Positions 8,798 through 17,834 of a stretch of DNA of 64,000 nucleotides are shown one piece after another (the stretch's first letter is position 1; each line of letters begins with the position of its first letter). Made by a program: the position numbers and the translations under genes. Origin of the DNA: CBDHEY01 sp965262305. Its GTDB lineage: Bacteria > Pseudomonadota > Gammaproteobacteria > Pseudomonadales > Cellvibrionaceae. The notes under the pieces were generated by a model, which saw only the letters and a list, made by a program, of their open reading frames with translations, was not told the origin of the DNA and ran no database searches. The stretch spans positions 1,550,001-1,614,000 of the forward strand of contig CBDHEY010000004.1 of assembly GCA_965262305.1 (NCBI GenBank). Direction: 5' to 3'.

Positions 8798-8828
8798 GCG
8801 AAGCGCAATTACTGTGCTTCGCTTTTTT
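8798..8828 (+). terminator. intrinsic terminator after the DUF4856 gene
   Basis: GCGAAGCGCA (8798-8807) pairs with TGTGCTTCGC (8813-8822) with one G-U, followed directly by six Ts. It separates the DUF4856 transcript from the imelysin-receptor genes. Confidence 0.85.
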
Positions 8829-8982
8829 GCGTTTATAAAGATGAAGGGAAAGTCTTTCGTAAATATAAACGATAATTAACTTAATAAGTTAAATAAAGAA
8901 AATGTTTAATTGGGGTAGGTCTACTTGGTTAAAACTTGGTAGTGATTGTTCAGTGAGTGAAAAGAAACTAAATAGGTAAAAA

Positions 8983-10191
8983 ATGAAGTTGGTTTTTAAA
9001 CAATTTTCTGTTCTAGCCATTAGTGCAAGCTTGATCGCTTGCGTGGGTGGTGACAGCAGTGACGAAAATGAGTTTGATTTTTTAGGCATGATGTCAAACT
9101 ATGCGGACAATATTATTTTGCCGGCTATAAGTAACTTGGAATCCTCTTCGGATGGTTTTTCCAACCAGCTCAGCTCTTATTGTGATGCTATTGATACTCC
9201 TGAAGAAGATGCTCGATTGTTAGATGCGCAACAAGCCTATCTAGAATTAATGGGACATTGGCAGTTTATGGAAATGGCTTGGTTAGGGCCGCTTGCTGAG
9301 CAAAACTTTGCTTTGAGAAATAGAATCTATTCATATTCCGAGGTTAATGTGAGCGCCTGCCCAATTGACCAAGCGGTAGTTTTAGCTCAAGGAGACAATT
9401 TTGATATTAGTAATCGGGCACTTAATCATAGAGGCTTAGGCACTCTTGAGTATTTGTTATTTAATCCCGATCTCACTCACCAGTGCCCAGATCGAATCCT
9501 AGAAACTCAGAATTGGGATGATCTTCCCGAAGACGTTCGAAAACAACAGCGATGCGAATACGCTCAGGTTGTTTTAGAAGATGTAGAATCTTCTTTTTCG
9601 AATTTAAGTAATGAGTGGAATTCAGACGAGGGCAATTTCCGGTCTCGATTTGTGAACCCGAATAATATTGAGTTAGCGTTACAAGGGCTTACGGAAGCCA
9701 TTTTTTACATTGAAGATGTGGTAAAAGATATAAAGCTGGGAAGGACACTTGGTTTGCAAAACGCTTGCAGTAGTACCACTTGTCCGGAGTACATCGAATC
9801 GTCATTTGCTAACGAATCTTATTTTTACATTCAACAAAACATAATTGCCTTTCAAACGTTTTTTAATGGCGGAGATGAATTAGGTTTTGATGATTTAATT
9901 ATTAATCAGGGTTTTCCAGAAGTGACTTCGGATTTTCAGGAAAACATAATTCAAGCGCTAGATATACTTGATAACACAAGTGAAAGCTTTTCAAATGAGG
10001 TCGCGCTTATTGATTCAGAAGCTGATGCGCAAGAGTGTGAAAATCTTTCGAGTAACCCAGATGTTATTGGCGAATTTCCATCTTGTAATCTTCATGGAGT
10101 ATTAACTCGAATTACCAATGATTTGAAGTCTGACTTTATTATGATTGTGAATATTGATCTTCCTAATCGTGCACAGTCCGATAACGATTAA
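8983..10191 (+). CDS. imelysin-family lipoprotein (peptidase M75 fold)
   Basis: Periplasmic, lipid-anchored protein of 402 residues. Lipobox cysteine at about residue 20 (SLIAC). Imelysin-family features include the helical repeat with QQAYLELMGHWQFMEMAWLGP and the RGLGTLEYLLFNPD segment, equivalent to the family's R-G-x-x-x-x-EYLLF motif. The strict GxHxxE motif of some imelysins is not seen. Imelysins are iron-regulated proteins linked to iron uptake; no protease activity is assumed here. It lies 8 bases before the TonB receptor and is surely co-transcribed with it. Confidence 0.88.
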   Translation: MKLVFKQFSVLAISASLIACVGGDSSDENEFDFLGMMSNYADNIILPAISNLESSSDGFSNQLSSYCDAIDTPEEDARLLDAQQAYLELMGHWQFMEMAWLGPLAEQNFALRNRIYSYSEVNVSACPIDQAVVLAQGDNFDISNRALNHRGLGTLEYLLFNPDLTHQCPDRILETQNWDDLPEDVRKQQRCEYAQVVLEDVESSFSNLSNEWNSDEGNFRSRFVNPNNIELALQGLTEAIFYIEDVVKDIKLGRTLGLQNACSSTTCPEYIESSFANESYFYIQQNIIAFQTFFNGGDELGFDDLIINQGFPEVTSDFQENIIQALDILDNTSESFSNEVALIDSEADAQECENLSSNPDVIGEFPSCNLHGVLTRITNDLKSDFIMIVNIDLPNRAQSDND

Positions 10192-10199
10192 GGGAGAAT

Positions 10200-12476
10200 A
10201 TGATGAAAAAAATTAAACTAGCTAGTTTAGCAATATATACATTTCAAATTTCGCTAATCCAACTCGCAAATGCAGAGACATTTAAAAATCCCACCATCAA
10301 AAATGATGACTTAACTGATGGCCTCGTGGCTTTAAATCAGTTGCCTTCGGAACTAGAAGAAGTGTTGGTAACCGGAGGTCATGAAGCTATTCGATCAACA
10401 GCGGGTTCTGCGCATCTTTTAGATAGTTCACAGTTGGAAAAGTTTGAATATACCGATCTTAATAATGTCCTGACTCAAGTGCCAGGTGTTTATATCCGCT
10501 ATGAGGACGGTTTTGGCTTGCGCCCAAATATTGGAATGCGCGGAGCTACTGCTGAACGAAGTCAAAAGATTACCATTATGGAAGACGGAATTGTTATCAC
10601 TCCCTCACCTTATGCGGCACCGGCAGCTTACTATATTCCAAATGTGAGCCGAATGGAGGCTATAGAAACTTTTAAAGGTCCATCGGCAATTAAATATGGT
10701 CCGCATACTGTTGGTGGTGCGATAAATATGGCTTCTCGCACTATACCTCAGGATAGTAAGGGTGAAATTGATGCGACCTTAGGCAATTTTAGTTTCCACA
10801 AGCTTCGAGTGTTTTATGGTGATAACTTTGAAAATACGGGTTATTGGATTGAGGGTCTTAAGTTTGGGTCCGATGGTTTTAAAGAGTTAGATACCGGTGG
10901 TGATACCGGGTTTGACCGAAATGATTTCAATGCAAAATTTCAGATTCGCTCTGATAAGAACGCAAAGACAAAACAGCGTTTGGATATCAAAGTGGGTTAT
11001 GCTGACGAGACTTCTGATGAAACCTATCTTGGGTTAACTGATGAAGATTTCGATGCGAATCCAGATCGCCGTTATGCAGCCAGTCAGTTAGATCAATTTA
11101 ATTCCGAGCATACCCAATTGCATTTGCTGTATAACGCTGATTTTCAAAATGGATGGAAGTTAGATGCTAAGACTTATTTTAATCGTTTTGAACGAGCTTG
11201 GGAGCGATTCAATGGGTTTACGGGAGAATGCTTTAGTGATGACTCTGAAGCCTTTGCTGAAGCGGTTTGTGTTCAAGACGTACTAGCGAATCCGGAAATA
11301 TTCACTAGGGAAATTGCATTGCTTCATGGGGAAGTGGATTCTGATGGAAGCGAAGCTGAAACCATTGGTTTAGTGAATAATGATCGAGAGTATGGTTCTC
11401 AAGGGATAGAAATTAACGCTCACTACCAGACTGAGTGGCTATATTGGGATCATGAATTTTCGGCAGGGATTCGATTTCATCACGATTACGTAGACCGAGA
11501 TCACTCTCTTAGAGGTTTTTTAATAGAGGATTCAAATTTAATCTTTGATGGAATTGATAGAGATAGGCTTACTTTAAATCGTGCTGAAGCGGATGCTCTA
11601 TCTATTTTTTTAGCGGATTCGTTTTCAAGAGATAAATGGAAATTTGATTTAGGATTGCGCATAGAAAATATTGATAATTCTTTCGAAGATGAATTGATTG
11701 ATGAATCTCGAACCCGATCAGAAAATGCTGTTATTCCTGGGTTAGGTGTATTTTATCAATGGACTGAGCATTTTGGTTTGTTAGCAGGTATTTATAAGGG
11801 GTTTTCTCCTAGCGGTCCTTCAGCTGCTGCTGAGGTTGATCCAGAAGAAAGTACCAATGTTGAATATGGCTTTAGGTTCTACAACAATAGGCTTACGACA
11901 GAAATTATTGGGTTTTTCAGTGACTATGAAAATCTGTTAGGGCGTTGTCGAGCAAGTGATTCTGGTTGCGATATTGGAGACGAGTTTAATGGAGGTGCTG
12001 TTGAAGTGGCAGGTTTGGAGTGGGTTACGAATTACGAGTTTCACTTAAGTAATACGATAACATTTCCGGTAAATTGGGTTTATACCTATACCGAAACCGC
12101 ATTTCAAACAGACTTTGATTCGAGCTTTTCACAATGGGGTAATGTTAGAGAGGGTGATGAGTTACCTTATATCCCAGAGCATGTTGCTCGACTAGATCTA
12201 GGTGTGAGTGCAACCAAGTGGAGCACCAATTTGGGTATTCGTTATACGGGTGAAATGCGCGAAGTGGCTGGTCAAGGTGAAAAACGTGAAGGTGAGTTCA
12301 CGGAAGATTATACGATTCTTGATTTATCTTTTAACTACGCATTACTAGATCAATGGAATCTAGTTTTGAAAATAGATAATTTAACGGATGAAAGAGAAAT
12401 TGTTTCGCGTCGGCCCATTGGTGCGCGTCCAAATATTTCTCGGGCCTACAGTGCAACCGTGAAATATAATTTCTAG
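10200..12476 (+). CDS. TonB-dependent outer-membrane receptor, FecA-like
   Basis: Outer-membrane gated channel of 758 residues for a ferric chelate. A signal peptide ends near ANAE (residue 25). A TonB-box-like LEEVLVTGG lies near residues 51-59, then the plug domain with QVPGVYIRYEDG, NIGMRGATAERSQKITIMEDG and YGPHTVGGAINM (about 60-170), then a beta-barrel ending in the aromatic terminus KYNF. It resembles the FecA / Fe3+-dicitrate class but lacks the extra N-terminal signalling domain that contacts FecR, and no fecIR genes are nearby, so it is probably controlled by Fur rather than a sigma factor. The substrate cannot be read from sequence. Confidence 0.93.
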   Translation: MMKKIKLASLAIYTFQISLIQLANAETFKNPTIKNDDLTDGLVALNQLPSELEEVLVTGGHEAIRSTAGSAHLLDSSQLEKFEYTDLNNVLTQVPGVYIRYEDGFGLRPNIGMRGATAERSQKITIMEDGIVITPSPYAAPAAYYIPNVSRMEAIETFKGPSAIKYGPHTVGGAINMASRTIPQDSKGEIDATLGNFSFHKLRVFYGDNFENTGYWIEGLKFGSDGFKELDTGGDTGFDRNDFNAKFQIRSDKNAKTKQRLDIKVGYADETSDETYLGLTDEDFDANPDRRYAASQLDQFNSEHTQLHLLYNADFQNGWKLDAKTYFNRFERAWERFNGFTGECFSDDSEAFAEAVCVQDVLANPEIFTREIALLHGEVDSDGSEAETIGLVNNDREYGSQGIEINAHYQTEWLYWDHEFSAGIRFHHDYVDRDHSLRGFLIEDSNLIFDGIDRDRLTLNRAEADALSIFLADSFSRDKWKFDLGLRIENIDNSFEDELIDESRTRSENAVIPGLGVFYQWTEHFGLLAGIYKGFSPSGPSAAAEVDPEESTNVEYGFRFYNNRLTTEIIGFFSDYENLLGRCRASDSGCDIGDEFNGGAVEVAGLEWVTNYEFHLSNTITFPVNWVYTYTETAFQTDFDSSFSQWGNVREGDELPYIPEHVARLDLGVSATKWSTNLGIRYTGEMREVAGQGEKREGEFTEDYTILDLSFNYALLDQWNLVLKIDNLTDEREIVSRRPIGARPNISRAYSATVKYNF

Positions 12477-12522
12477 GAGTATCCCAAATAGATCTTTTGT
12501 TGTTTATCCTAAAATCAAATAA

Positions 12523-13419
12523 ATGATACTCGAGCAACTATTTGAAGCGAACTGGTGGGATGCGATTGTAAGCACACTTAATATTGCATCCGACCCAAGC
12601 CGCCGAACGTTTTGGTTATTCCTTTTGAGCTCTATTATTTTGCTCTTTTTGGGATTGCTATTTTCAAATCATAACAGGAAGGCGCTCAATTTTCAGATTG
12701 CGGAATTGGATGGGGATACGATTCGTCGATATTTTATTAATCGATCCCATTTCGTCGATTTATCGTTGCTTATAAGCAACAACTTTTTGAAAGTATTATT
12801 TTTGATTCCACTTGTTGGCGGGCATATTGGGGCGGCGATTGTTTGTGTATCTCTACTTCAATCAATATTTGGCGATGCTCCTGATTTGAACTTACATGCT
12901 GGTCTAGTCGTACTGCTTTACTCGCTCACTTTTTTCATTTTTGAGGACCTTAGCCGTTTCATTTTGCATAGGAGTATGCACATGGTACCATTTTTGTGGA
13001 AATATCATCGTGTGCATCATAGTGCTTCCGTGTTATCTCCTTTGACTATATATCGTGTTCATCCGATAGAAATGCTTTTGTATTACGCACGAAGTCTTAT
13101 TGTTTTTGGTGTTGTAACGGGGCTTTTTGTTTATTTGTTTCGGAATAAAGTTGATGCTTATGATATTTTAGGCGTTGATATGCTTGGATTTCTTTTTAAT
13201 TTTATGGGAGCCAATTTGCGTCATTCCCATTACTGGTTTTCATTTGGCTATTTTGAAAAGTGGTTTATTAGCCCTGCACAACATCAAATTCATCATAGTG
13301 TGGCTCCAGAACACAAAAACAAAAACTTCGGAACCTGTTTCGCTTGTTGGGATAAATTAGCGGGTAGTTGGGTATCGATTAAACAATATCGTAAGCTGGA
13401 ATTTGGACTCACGTCTTAG
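12523..13419 (+). CDS. sterol desaturase / fatty acid hydroxylase superfamily membrane protein
   Basis: Integral membrane di-iron oxygenase of 298 residues. About four hydrophobic spans surround the histidine clusters HRSMH (near 149), HRVHH (near 166) and HQIHH (near 257), which ligand the non-haem iron pair. The substrate is unknown; relatives hydroxylate sterols, carotenoids or fatty acids. It lies 46 bases after the TonB receptor in the same direction, so it may belong to the same iron-regulated transcript. No strong ribosome site precedes the ATG. Confidence 0.85.
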   Translation: MILEQLFEANWWDAIVSTLNIASDPSRRTFWLFLLSSIILLFLGLLFSNHNRKALNFQIAELDGDTIRRYFINRSHFVDLSLLISNNFLKVLFLIPLVGGHIGAAIVCVSLLQSIFGDAPDLNLHAGLVVLLYSLTFFIFEDLSRFILHRSMHMVPFLWKYHRVHHSASVLSPLTIYRVHPIEMLLYYARSLIVFGVVTGLFVYLFRNKVDAYDILGVDMLGFLFNFMGANLRHSHYWFSFGYFEKWFISPAQHQIHHSVAPEHKNKNFGTCFACWDKLAGSWVSIKQYRKLEFGLTS

Positions 13420-13649
13420 TTTGCTTCACTTTTATTTTTAACTACTTTTCACCTAATTGTTATTGAGCTGTGTGACTTTTGAGCATTTTTGCTATGTAAG
13501 CTCGCTGATCACGTTAATTATTTCGAATTAAGCTAATATTTGTTTAATGGGAATTTATTAAACGAACGTAAAAATATACAATCCCTATCTCTGATTATGA
13601 AAACCACAATTATGAAACTCGTTGATATATATAGAGTTTTAGAGGGATC

Positions 13650-14801
13650 ATGGAAATAACTATACCTGGCTACGATATCAAACGTCTTATCGGAAAAGGC
13701 GGCATGGCCAAAGTTTACCTTGCAGAGCAAAAAAATCTTGAGCGAGAAGTGGCTTTAAAAGTCATGTCAAAAACGCTTGCAGAAGACCCTACATTTGGAA
13801 AACGCTTTTTAAGTGAAGCCAAAATTGTAAGTAAACTCGTGCACCCAAACATCGTGACGGTTCACGATATGGGTGAACATGAAGGGTCGTATTATATTTC
13901 AATGGAGTATATTGATGGTGAGGAATTGAAAAATTCTCGAAATCAATTGAGTCTAGGACAAAAGCTTAACGTCATCTGTGAAATCGCCAAGGCCCTAGAA
14001 TATGCTGCGGGCAAAGGGATTGTTCATCGCGATATAAAGCCGGAAAACATTATGCTCCATGCTGATGACCGCCGGGCAATTTTGATGGATTTTGGTATTG
14101 CGCGCGGCATCAAAACGGATGTTCGTGTCACCCAAACTGGTGTTGCAATAGGAACTCCTCATTACATGAGTCCAGAGCAAGCAAAAGGGAAATTGGTTGA
14201 TCATCGCTCTGATATTTATAGTTTAGGGGTCGTTTTCTTTTATTTAATTACGGGGCGAGTGCCCTTTGATGGTGAATCTGCAGTAAGTATTGGTATTAAG
14301 CATATTTCGGAAGATCCACCTCCACTTCCCGATGGCTATGAATCACTGCAACCGATTTTAAATATAATGCTTTCTAAAAGAGCAGCTGATAGATACCAGT
14401 CTGCGAAAGAGGTGATTGGGGATATTCAGGCGATCGATATTGCTATGCTAGAGCATTCCGTTGAGATTGCTCGGGTTGCTCATCAGGCTAATGATAATGT
14501 TGACCAGGATGGAACGACCCTAATCTCTGACCGGATGGAAAGTGTTGTTTATACTCATGATGACTTATCTTCTGTTGTTGATGAAAACTCAGGATTTTTT
14601 GAAACTGAAGATCATGTTTTTGGTAAGAGAAATCGATTTTGGACTTGGTTATTTATACTTGTGGTAGCTGCAGGCGCTAGTTTGTATTATTTTCAACCAG
14701 AATATGTGCGGCCTTGGATAGCATTGATAGAGCAAAAGATTGGTGATTGGTGGCTTATTGGTCAAGCACAGTTTAAAGAGTGGGGTATAGAATTAAAATA
14801 A
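13650..14801 (+). CDS. membrane-anchored serine/threonine protein kinase, PknB-like
   Basis: Eukaryote-type (Hanks) kinase of 383 residues. Glycine loop GKGGMAKV (15-22), ATP lysine K37 (VALKVM), catalytic HRDIKPEN (126-133), DFG at 147-149, and activation-segment TGVAIGTPHYMSPEQ are all intact, so it should be active. A linker leads to one transmembrane span near residues 325-345 (WLFILVVAAGASLYYF) with a short external tail, too short for PASTA repeats. GAGGG precedes the ATG closely. It ends at a shared terminator with bfr on the other strand. Partners cannot be told from context. Confidence 0.92.
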   Translation: MEITIPGYDIKRLIGKGGMAKVYLAEQKNLEREVALKVMSKTLAEDPTFGKRFLSEAKIVSKLVHPNIVTVHDMGEHEGSYYISMEYIDGEELKNSRNQLSLGQKLNVICEIAKALEYAAGKGIVHRDIKPENIMLHADDRRAILMDFGIARGIKTDVRVTQTGVAIGTPHYMSPEQAKGKLVDHRSDIYSLGVVFFYLITGRVPFDGESAVSIGIKHISEDPPPLPDGYESLQPILNIMLSKRAADRYQSAKEVIGDIQAIDIAMLEHSVEIARVAHQANDNVDQDGTTLISDRMESVVYTHDDLSSVVDENSGFFETEDHVFGKRNRFWTWLFILVVAAGASLYYFQPEYVRPWIALIEQKIGDWWLIGQAQFKEWGIELK

Positions 14802-14835
14802 ATTAAGACCTTTACGTAAGTAAAGATCTTAATTT
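14800..14835. terminator. bidirectional terminator between the kinase gene and bfr
   Basis: AAATTAAGA-C-CTTTAC and GTAAAG-A-TCTTAATTT form a 15-bp stem with one mismatch and a GTAA loop. A-runs and T-runs flank both sides, so it can end both convergent transcripts. Confidence 0.8.
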
Positions 14836-14851
14836 CACTGTTTAGGTGGAA

Positions 14852-15322
14852 TTACTTTTCCATCATCGATTGTAAGAAGTTTTCAAGCCCCACCTTATCA
14901 ATCAAACCAAGCTGCGTTTCAATCCAGTCAACATGCTCTTCTTCATTGTCTAGGATTTCCTGAAATAAATCTCGAGAGACATAATCTCTGACTTTCTCGC
15001 AATACTCGATCGCATCTCTCAAGTCAGGTATGGCTATCATTTCTAGCTTAAGGTCGCACTCCAGCATTTCTTTGGTGTTTTCGCCAATCATCAATTTACC
15101 TAAGTCTTGATAATTAGGAATCCCTTCAAGAAACAAGATTCTATCGGTGAGCTTCTCTGCATGCTTCATTTCGTCGATTGACTCATGATATTCGTAATCT
15201 GCAAGCTCTTTTAGTCCCCAGTCCTTATACATACGCGAATGAAGAAAGTACTGGTTGATCGCCACTAATTCGTTATAGAGAACTTTATTTAGGTATTCAA
15301 TAACCTTTGCGTCGCCTTTCAT
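14852..15322 (-). CDS. bfr: bacterioferritin
   Basis: Iron-storage protein forming a 24-subunit shell. In 156 residues the ferroxidase ligands E18, E51, H54, E94, E127 and H130 are all present, as is Met52, which ligands the inter-subunit haem. It is therefore a complete haem-binding BfrB-type subunit. The bfd gene for the ferredoxin that releases the iron lies just upstream on the same strand, the usual arrangement in Pseudomonas and E. coli. Confidence 0.97.
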   Translation of the reverse strand: MKGDAKVIEYLNKVLYNELVAINQYFLHSRMYKDWGLKELADYEYHESIDEMKHAEKLTDRILFLEGIPNYQDLGKLMIGENTKEMLECDLKLEMIAIPDLRDAIEYCEKVRDYVSRDLFQEILDNEEEHVDWIETQLGLIDKVGLENFLQSMMEK

Positions 15323-15454
15323 TTTATGACCTCATGAGGGGTGTACAAAATTAAGACGCAATTCTGACTACAAAAATCTTTGTTGTCAAATATAACTTAT
15401 TGATTTTAAAGAAAAAATTAATGATTATCGAGGAGGGAATGAGAAAGGTTTAGA

Positions 15455-15655
15455 TTACGCTACCTCATAGAAGCTTGCGGTGTCACTTCCGTCTTCTAAA
15501 GCGCTTTTTACGATATCACGTGCGAGACTGCCGCACTTACCACAATTTGTCATAATACCTAATTCATCTCGAACAGCACGAAGACTTTCAGCACCTTGAT
15601 CTACTGCGTCGCGGATTTGGGTATCTGTAATACCTTTACAAAGACAAACGTACAT
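15455..15655 (-). CDS. bfd: bacterioferritin-associated ferredoxin
   Basis: Small [2Fe-2S] protein that passes electrons to the bacterioferritin haem to mobilise stored Fe2+. From ATG at 15655 the product is 66 residues beginning MYVCLCKGITD, as in known Bfd proteins; an in-frame upstream start would add seven residues with no family counterpart. The cluster cysteines are in CLC (C4, C6) and CGKC. Low-iron induction is known for bfd, which agrees with the Fur-like site about 115 bases upstream. Confidence 0.96.
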   Translation of the reverse strand: MYVCLCKGITDTQIRDAVDQGAESLRAVRDELGIMTNCGKCGSLARDIVKSALEDGSDTASFYEVA

Positions 15656-15769
15656 AACTTTTAAGAGACCTTTCAAAACACTGTTGGTTTAGATGACACT
15701 CAGCAGAACCAAGGTCTTGAATCATGGTGGTTTTGCATCTGCAGTCATTAACTGTAAATTTAATGCAAA

Positions 15770-15784
15770 TAAGAATGATTGTCA
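15770..15784. promoter_or_regulatory. Fur-like box upstream of bfd
   Basis: TAAGAATGATTGTCA fits the 7-1-7 Fur consensus at 11 of 14 positions. It lies in the 350-base region between divergent bfd and the peroxiredoxin gene (15656-16005). I found no other clear operator there; the promoters of both genes must be in it. Confidence 0.5.
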
Positions 15785-16005
15785 ATTGTGTTCGTAGAAC
15801 AATTTGTTTTGATTAGCAAAAATTATTACTATTAGGGTAATATGCAAATTCAATGATTACGTATAAAATTTAGGTGTATTATTGCTCACCGCTATTAGAT
15901 AGTAATCAACTTGTACTTATTTGAAATATTACCCGCCATTTCTGCTTAATGGTCGGGAGTACACAATTCTCTGTTAACTTTAACTACTCAATATAGGAAA
16001 CGACC

Positions 16006-16608
16006 ATGGGTGTATTAGTCGGTAAACCAGCTCCAGATTTCACAGCTCCTGCAGTACTAGCAAGTGGTGAAATTGTTGATGAATATAATTTTGCAGAAGC
16101 GACAAAAGGAAAGAAATCAGTGGTTTTCTTTTACCCTCTAGATTTTACTTTCGTATGTCCTTCAGAACTTCTCGCGTTTGATCATCGTAAAGCTGAATTT
16201 GAAAAGCGCGGTGTAGAAGTAATTGGTGTTTCTATCGATTCTCATTTTTCCCACAATGCTTGGAGAAACACGCCAGTAGATAAAGGTGGGATCGGTCAGG
16301 TTAATTACACTTTGGTGGCTGACATGACGCATTCAATTTGTCAGGCATACGACGTAGAGTCTGAAGGTGGCGTTGCTTTTCGAGGTTCTTTCTTAATTGA
16401 TGAAGATGGTGTTGTTCGTCATCAAGTCGTAAATGATTTGCCTTTGGGTCGAAATGTCGATGAAATGATTCGTATGGTAGATGCATTGGCGTTCCACCAA
16501 GAACATGGTGAAGTTTGCCCAGCAGGCTGGACAGAAGGTGATAAAGGTATGGTTGCGTCTCCAGAAGGTGTAGCTTCGTACCTTGCTGAAAACGCCGATA
16601 GCCTTTAA
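16006..16608 (+). CDS. typical 2-Cys peroxiredoxin
   Basis: Thiol peroxidase of the AhpC/Prx1 family that reduces H2O2 and organic peroxides in the cytosol. The 200 residues carry the peroxidatic Cys51 in DFTFVCPSE and the resolving Cys171 in EVCPAGW. In Pseudomonas the orthologous position next to bfd-bfrB holds the same type of peroxiredoxin, so it is likely the partner of iron storage in limiting Fenton chemistry. It has its own strong terminator. No ahpF is nearby, so a thioredoxin-type reductant is expected. Confidence 0.95.
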   Translation: MGVLVGKPAPDFTAPAVLASGEIVDEYNFAEATKGKKSVVFFYPLDFTFVCPSELLAFDHRKAEFEKRGVEVIGVSIDSHFSHNAWRNTPVDKGGIGQVNYTLVADMTHSICQAYDVESEGGVAFRGSFLIDEDGVVRHQVVNDLPLGRNVDEMIRMVDALAFHQEHGEVCPAGWTEGDKGMVASPEGVASYLAENADSL

Positions 16609-16638
16609 TAGAAAAGGTTTTAGCTAAAAATCGAAGAG

Positions 16639-16662
16639 CCGGCTTTAAAGCCGGTTTTTTTT
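16639..16662 (+). terminator. intrinsic terminator after the peroxiredoxin gene
   Basis: The 16-base palindrome CCGGCTTTAAAGCCGG is followed at once by eight Ts. Confidence 0.9.
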
Positions 16663-16758
16663 GTCCAAAATAAAGCAATTGGCCGGTTTTATCATGAAAC
16701 TTCCGTTCTTTAACTTATAATTAAAACTAACCAAGGCTATTTTAAAGGAGTTATTCAA

Positions 16759-17163
16759 GTGTCTAAACTTACTCAAGAACATGAGGCCACGGGTATAGCA
16801 AAAGATGTTTTTGGCGAAATAAAAGATGAATTTGGAATGGTGCCAAATTTTTTTAAGTCGCTTGCTGCACATGATCCAAATTGGTTGGAGTTAAATTGGC
16901 GCAGAGAAAAAGCGATAATGCTGAATGAATCTGCCCTAGATCGAAAAACTAAAGAGCTTTTGGCGATGGTTGTTTCCTTGGTGAACGATTGTGAATATTG
17001 TTTTCTCGCTCATGAAGCTATGGCAAGGATGGCTGGAGCAACGGATGAAGAAATTAATGATGCCAAAAAGGTGATAGAGCTTTTCTCAAGCTTTAATGCG
17101 ATTGCCAATAGTTTGAAAATTCCTTGTGATATCGATCCAGACAATATTCAATCGGAGCAATAA
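16759..17163 (+). CDS. AhpD-like / carboxymuconolactone-decarboxylase-family peroxidase-related protein
   Basis: A 134-residue all-helical protein. The redox motif C78-E-Y-C81 with H85 (CEYCFLAHE) is the AhpD-type active site, which suggests thiol-dependent peroxidase or disulfide reductase activity. It starts with GTG nine bases after AAGGAG. It follows the peroxiredoxin in the same direction but beyond a strong terminator, so it is probably its own unit. The substrate is unknown. Confidence 0.88.
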   Translation: MSKLTQEHEATGIAKDVFGEIKDEFGMVPNFFKSLAAHDPNWLELNWRREKAIMLNESALDRKTKELLAMVVSLVNDCEYCFLAHEAMARMAGATDEEINDAKKVIELFSSFNAIANSLKIPCDIDPDNIQSEQ

Positions 17164-17459
17164 TCACAGCTTCTACTTACTTCGATGATTTCCCTTTTTT
17201 CTATTAGAAAGTTCTTAGAACGAAACTCTAATATTCTTTCTTTTTATATAAAATTTACCTCCTTTTGAATTCCATTTCTGACTAGATATTCTAAAAAGTA
17301 TATTTTTTTGTTACATAACGTTATTAAAGATTGATTTGGTTTGTTTTATTGAGTTTAAATTGAGACATGTTTCTCAAATATGGTTTTTGCTTGTGACGGA
17401 TTTCTCAAACGCTGGATTTGATTTAGGAAAACGAGAGTCTCACCAGAGGTAAATTAAAT

Positions 17460-17834
17460 ATGTTTAAAAAGCTCTATACAAGATATGCTGAGCGTGTAAA
17501 GCCGCTAACTTCTCAGCCGATTGAAGTTCAAATGTTGAGTGCTCACACTATAGATATCTTACAAGCATTTGATATTAGTTTGAAAGGTATTGGTGTTAGA
17601 ACACCCAACTCTTATGATTTATCTACACCAAAAAGTAAACGAGTTGAGCTCGTTATCACTTTGCCAGGAAATCGGCCATTTAAGGCTGAAGGCTATGTAA
17701 GGCATATTACCTCACGTAAAGACAAAAGCGATTGCTTTGGTGTTGAATTTGTAACGATTGGTAATAAGAATTTAAGTAATATTCGAAACTATATGGAAGA
17801 AACAAAGCTTCTACGTACGAAATTAGCTTGTTAA
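17460..17834 (+). CDS. PilZ-domain protein
   Basis: A 124-residue single-domain protein. DISLKGIGV near residue 40 is the D-x-S-x-x-G half of the c-di-GMP motif. The RxxxR half may be RYAER at residues 9-13, but the spacing is long, so nucleotide binding is uncertain. FGVEFV near residue 100 fits the PilZ barrel. It ends convergent with rnt, overlapping by 4 bases. The 296-base region before it is AT-rich and shows nothing beyond a weak inverted repeat (TATTAGA...TCTAATA). Confidence 0.78.
   Translation: MFKKLYTRYAERVKPLTSQPIEVQMLSAHTIDILQAFDISLKGIGVRTPNSYDLSTPKSKRVELVITLPGNRPFKAEGYVRHITSRKDKSDCFGVEFVTIGNKNLSNIRNYMEETKLLRTKLAC

Noticed and set aside
8829..8982. Fur box in front of the imelysin gene
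   Set aside because: Only ACGATAATTAAC was seen, too poor a match to list as a site.
15656..16005. OxyR-type operator before the peroxiredoxin gene
   Set aside because: I looked for the ATAG repeats of OxyR sites and found no convincing set.
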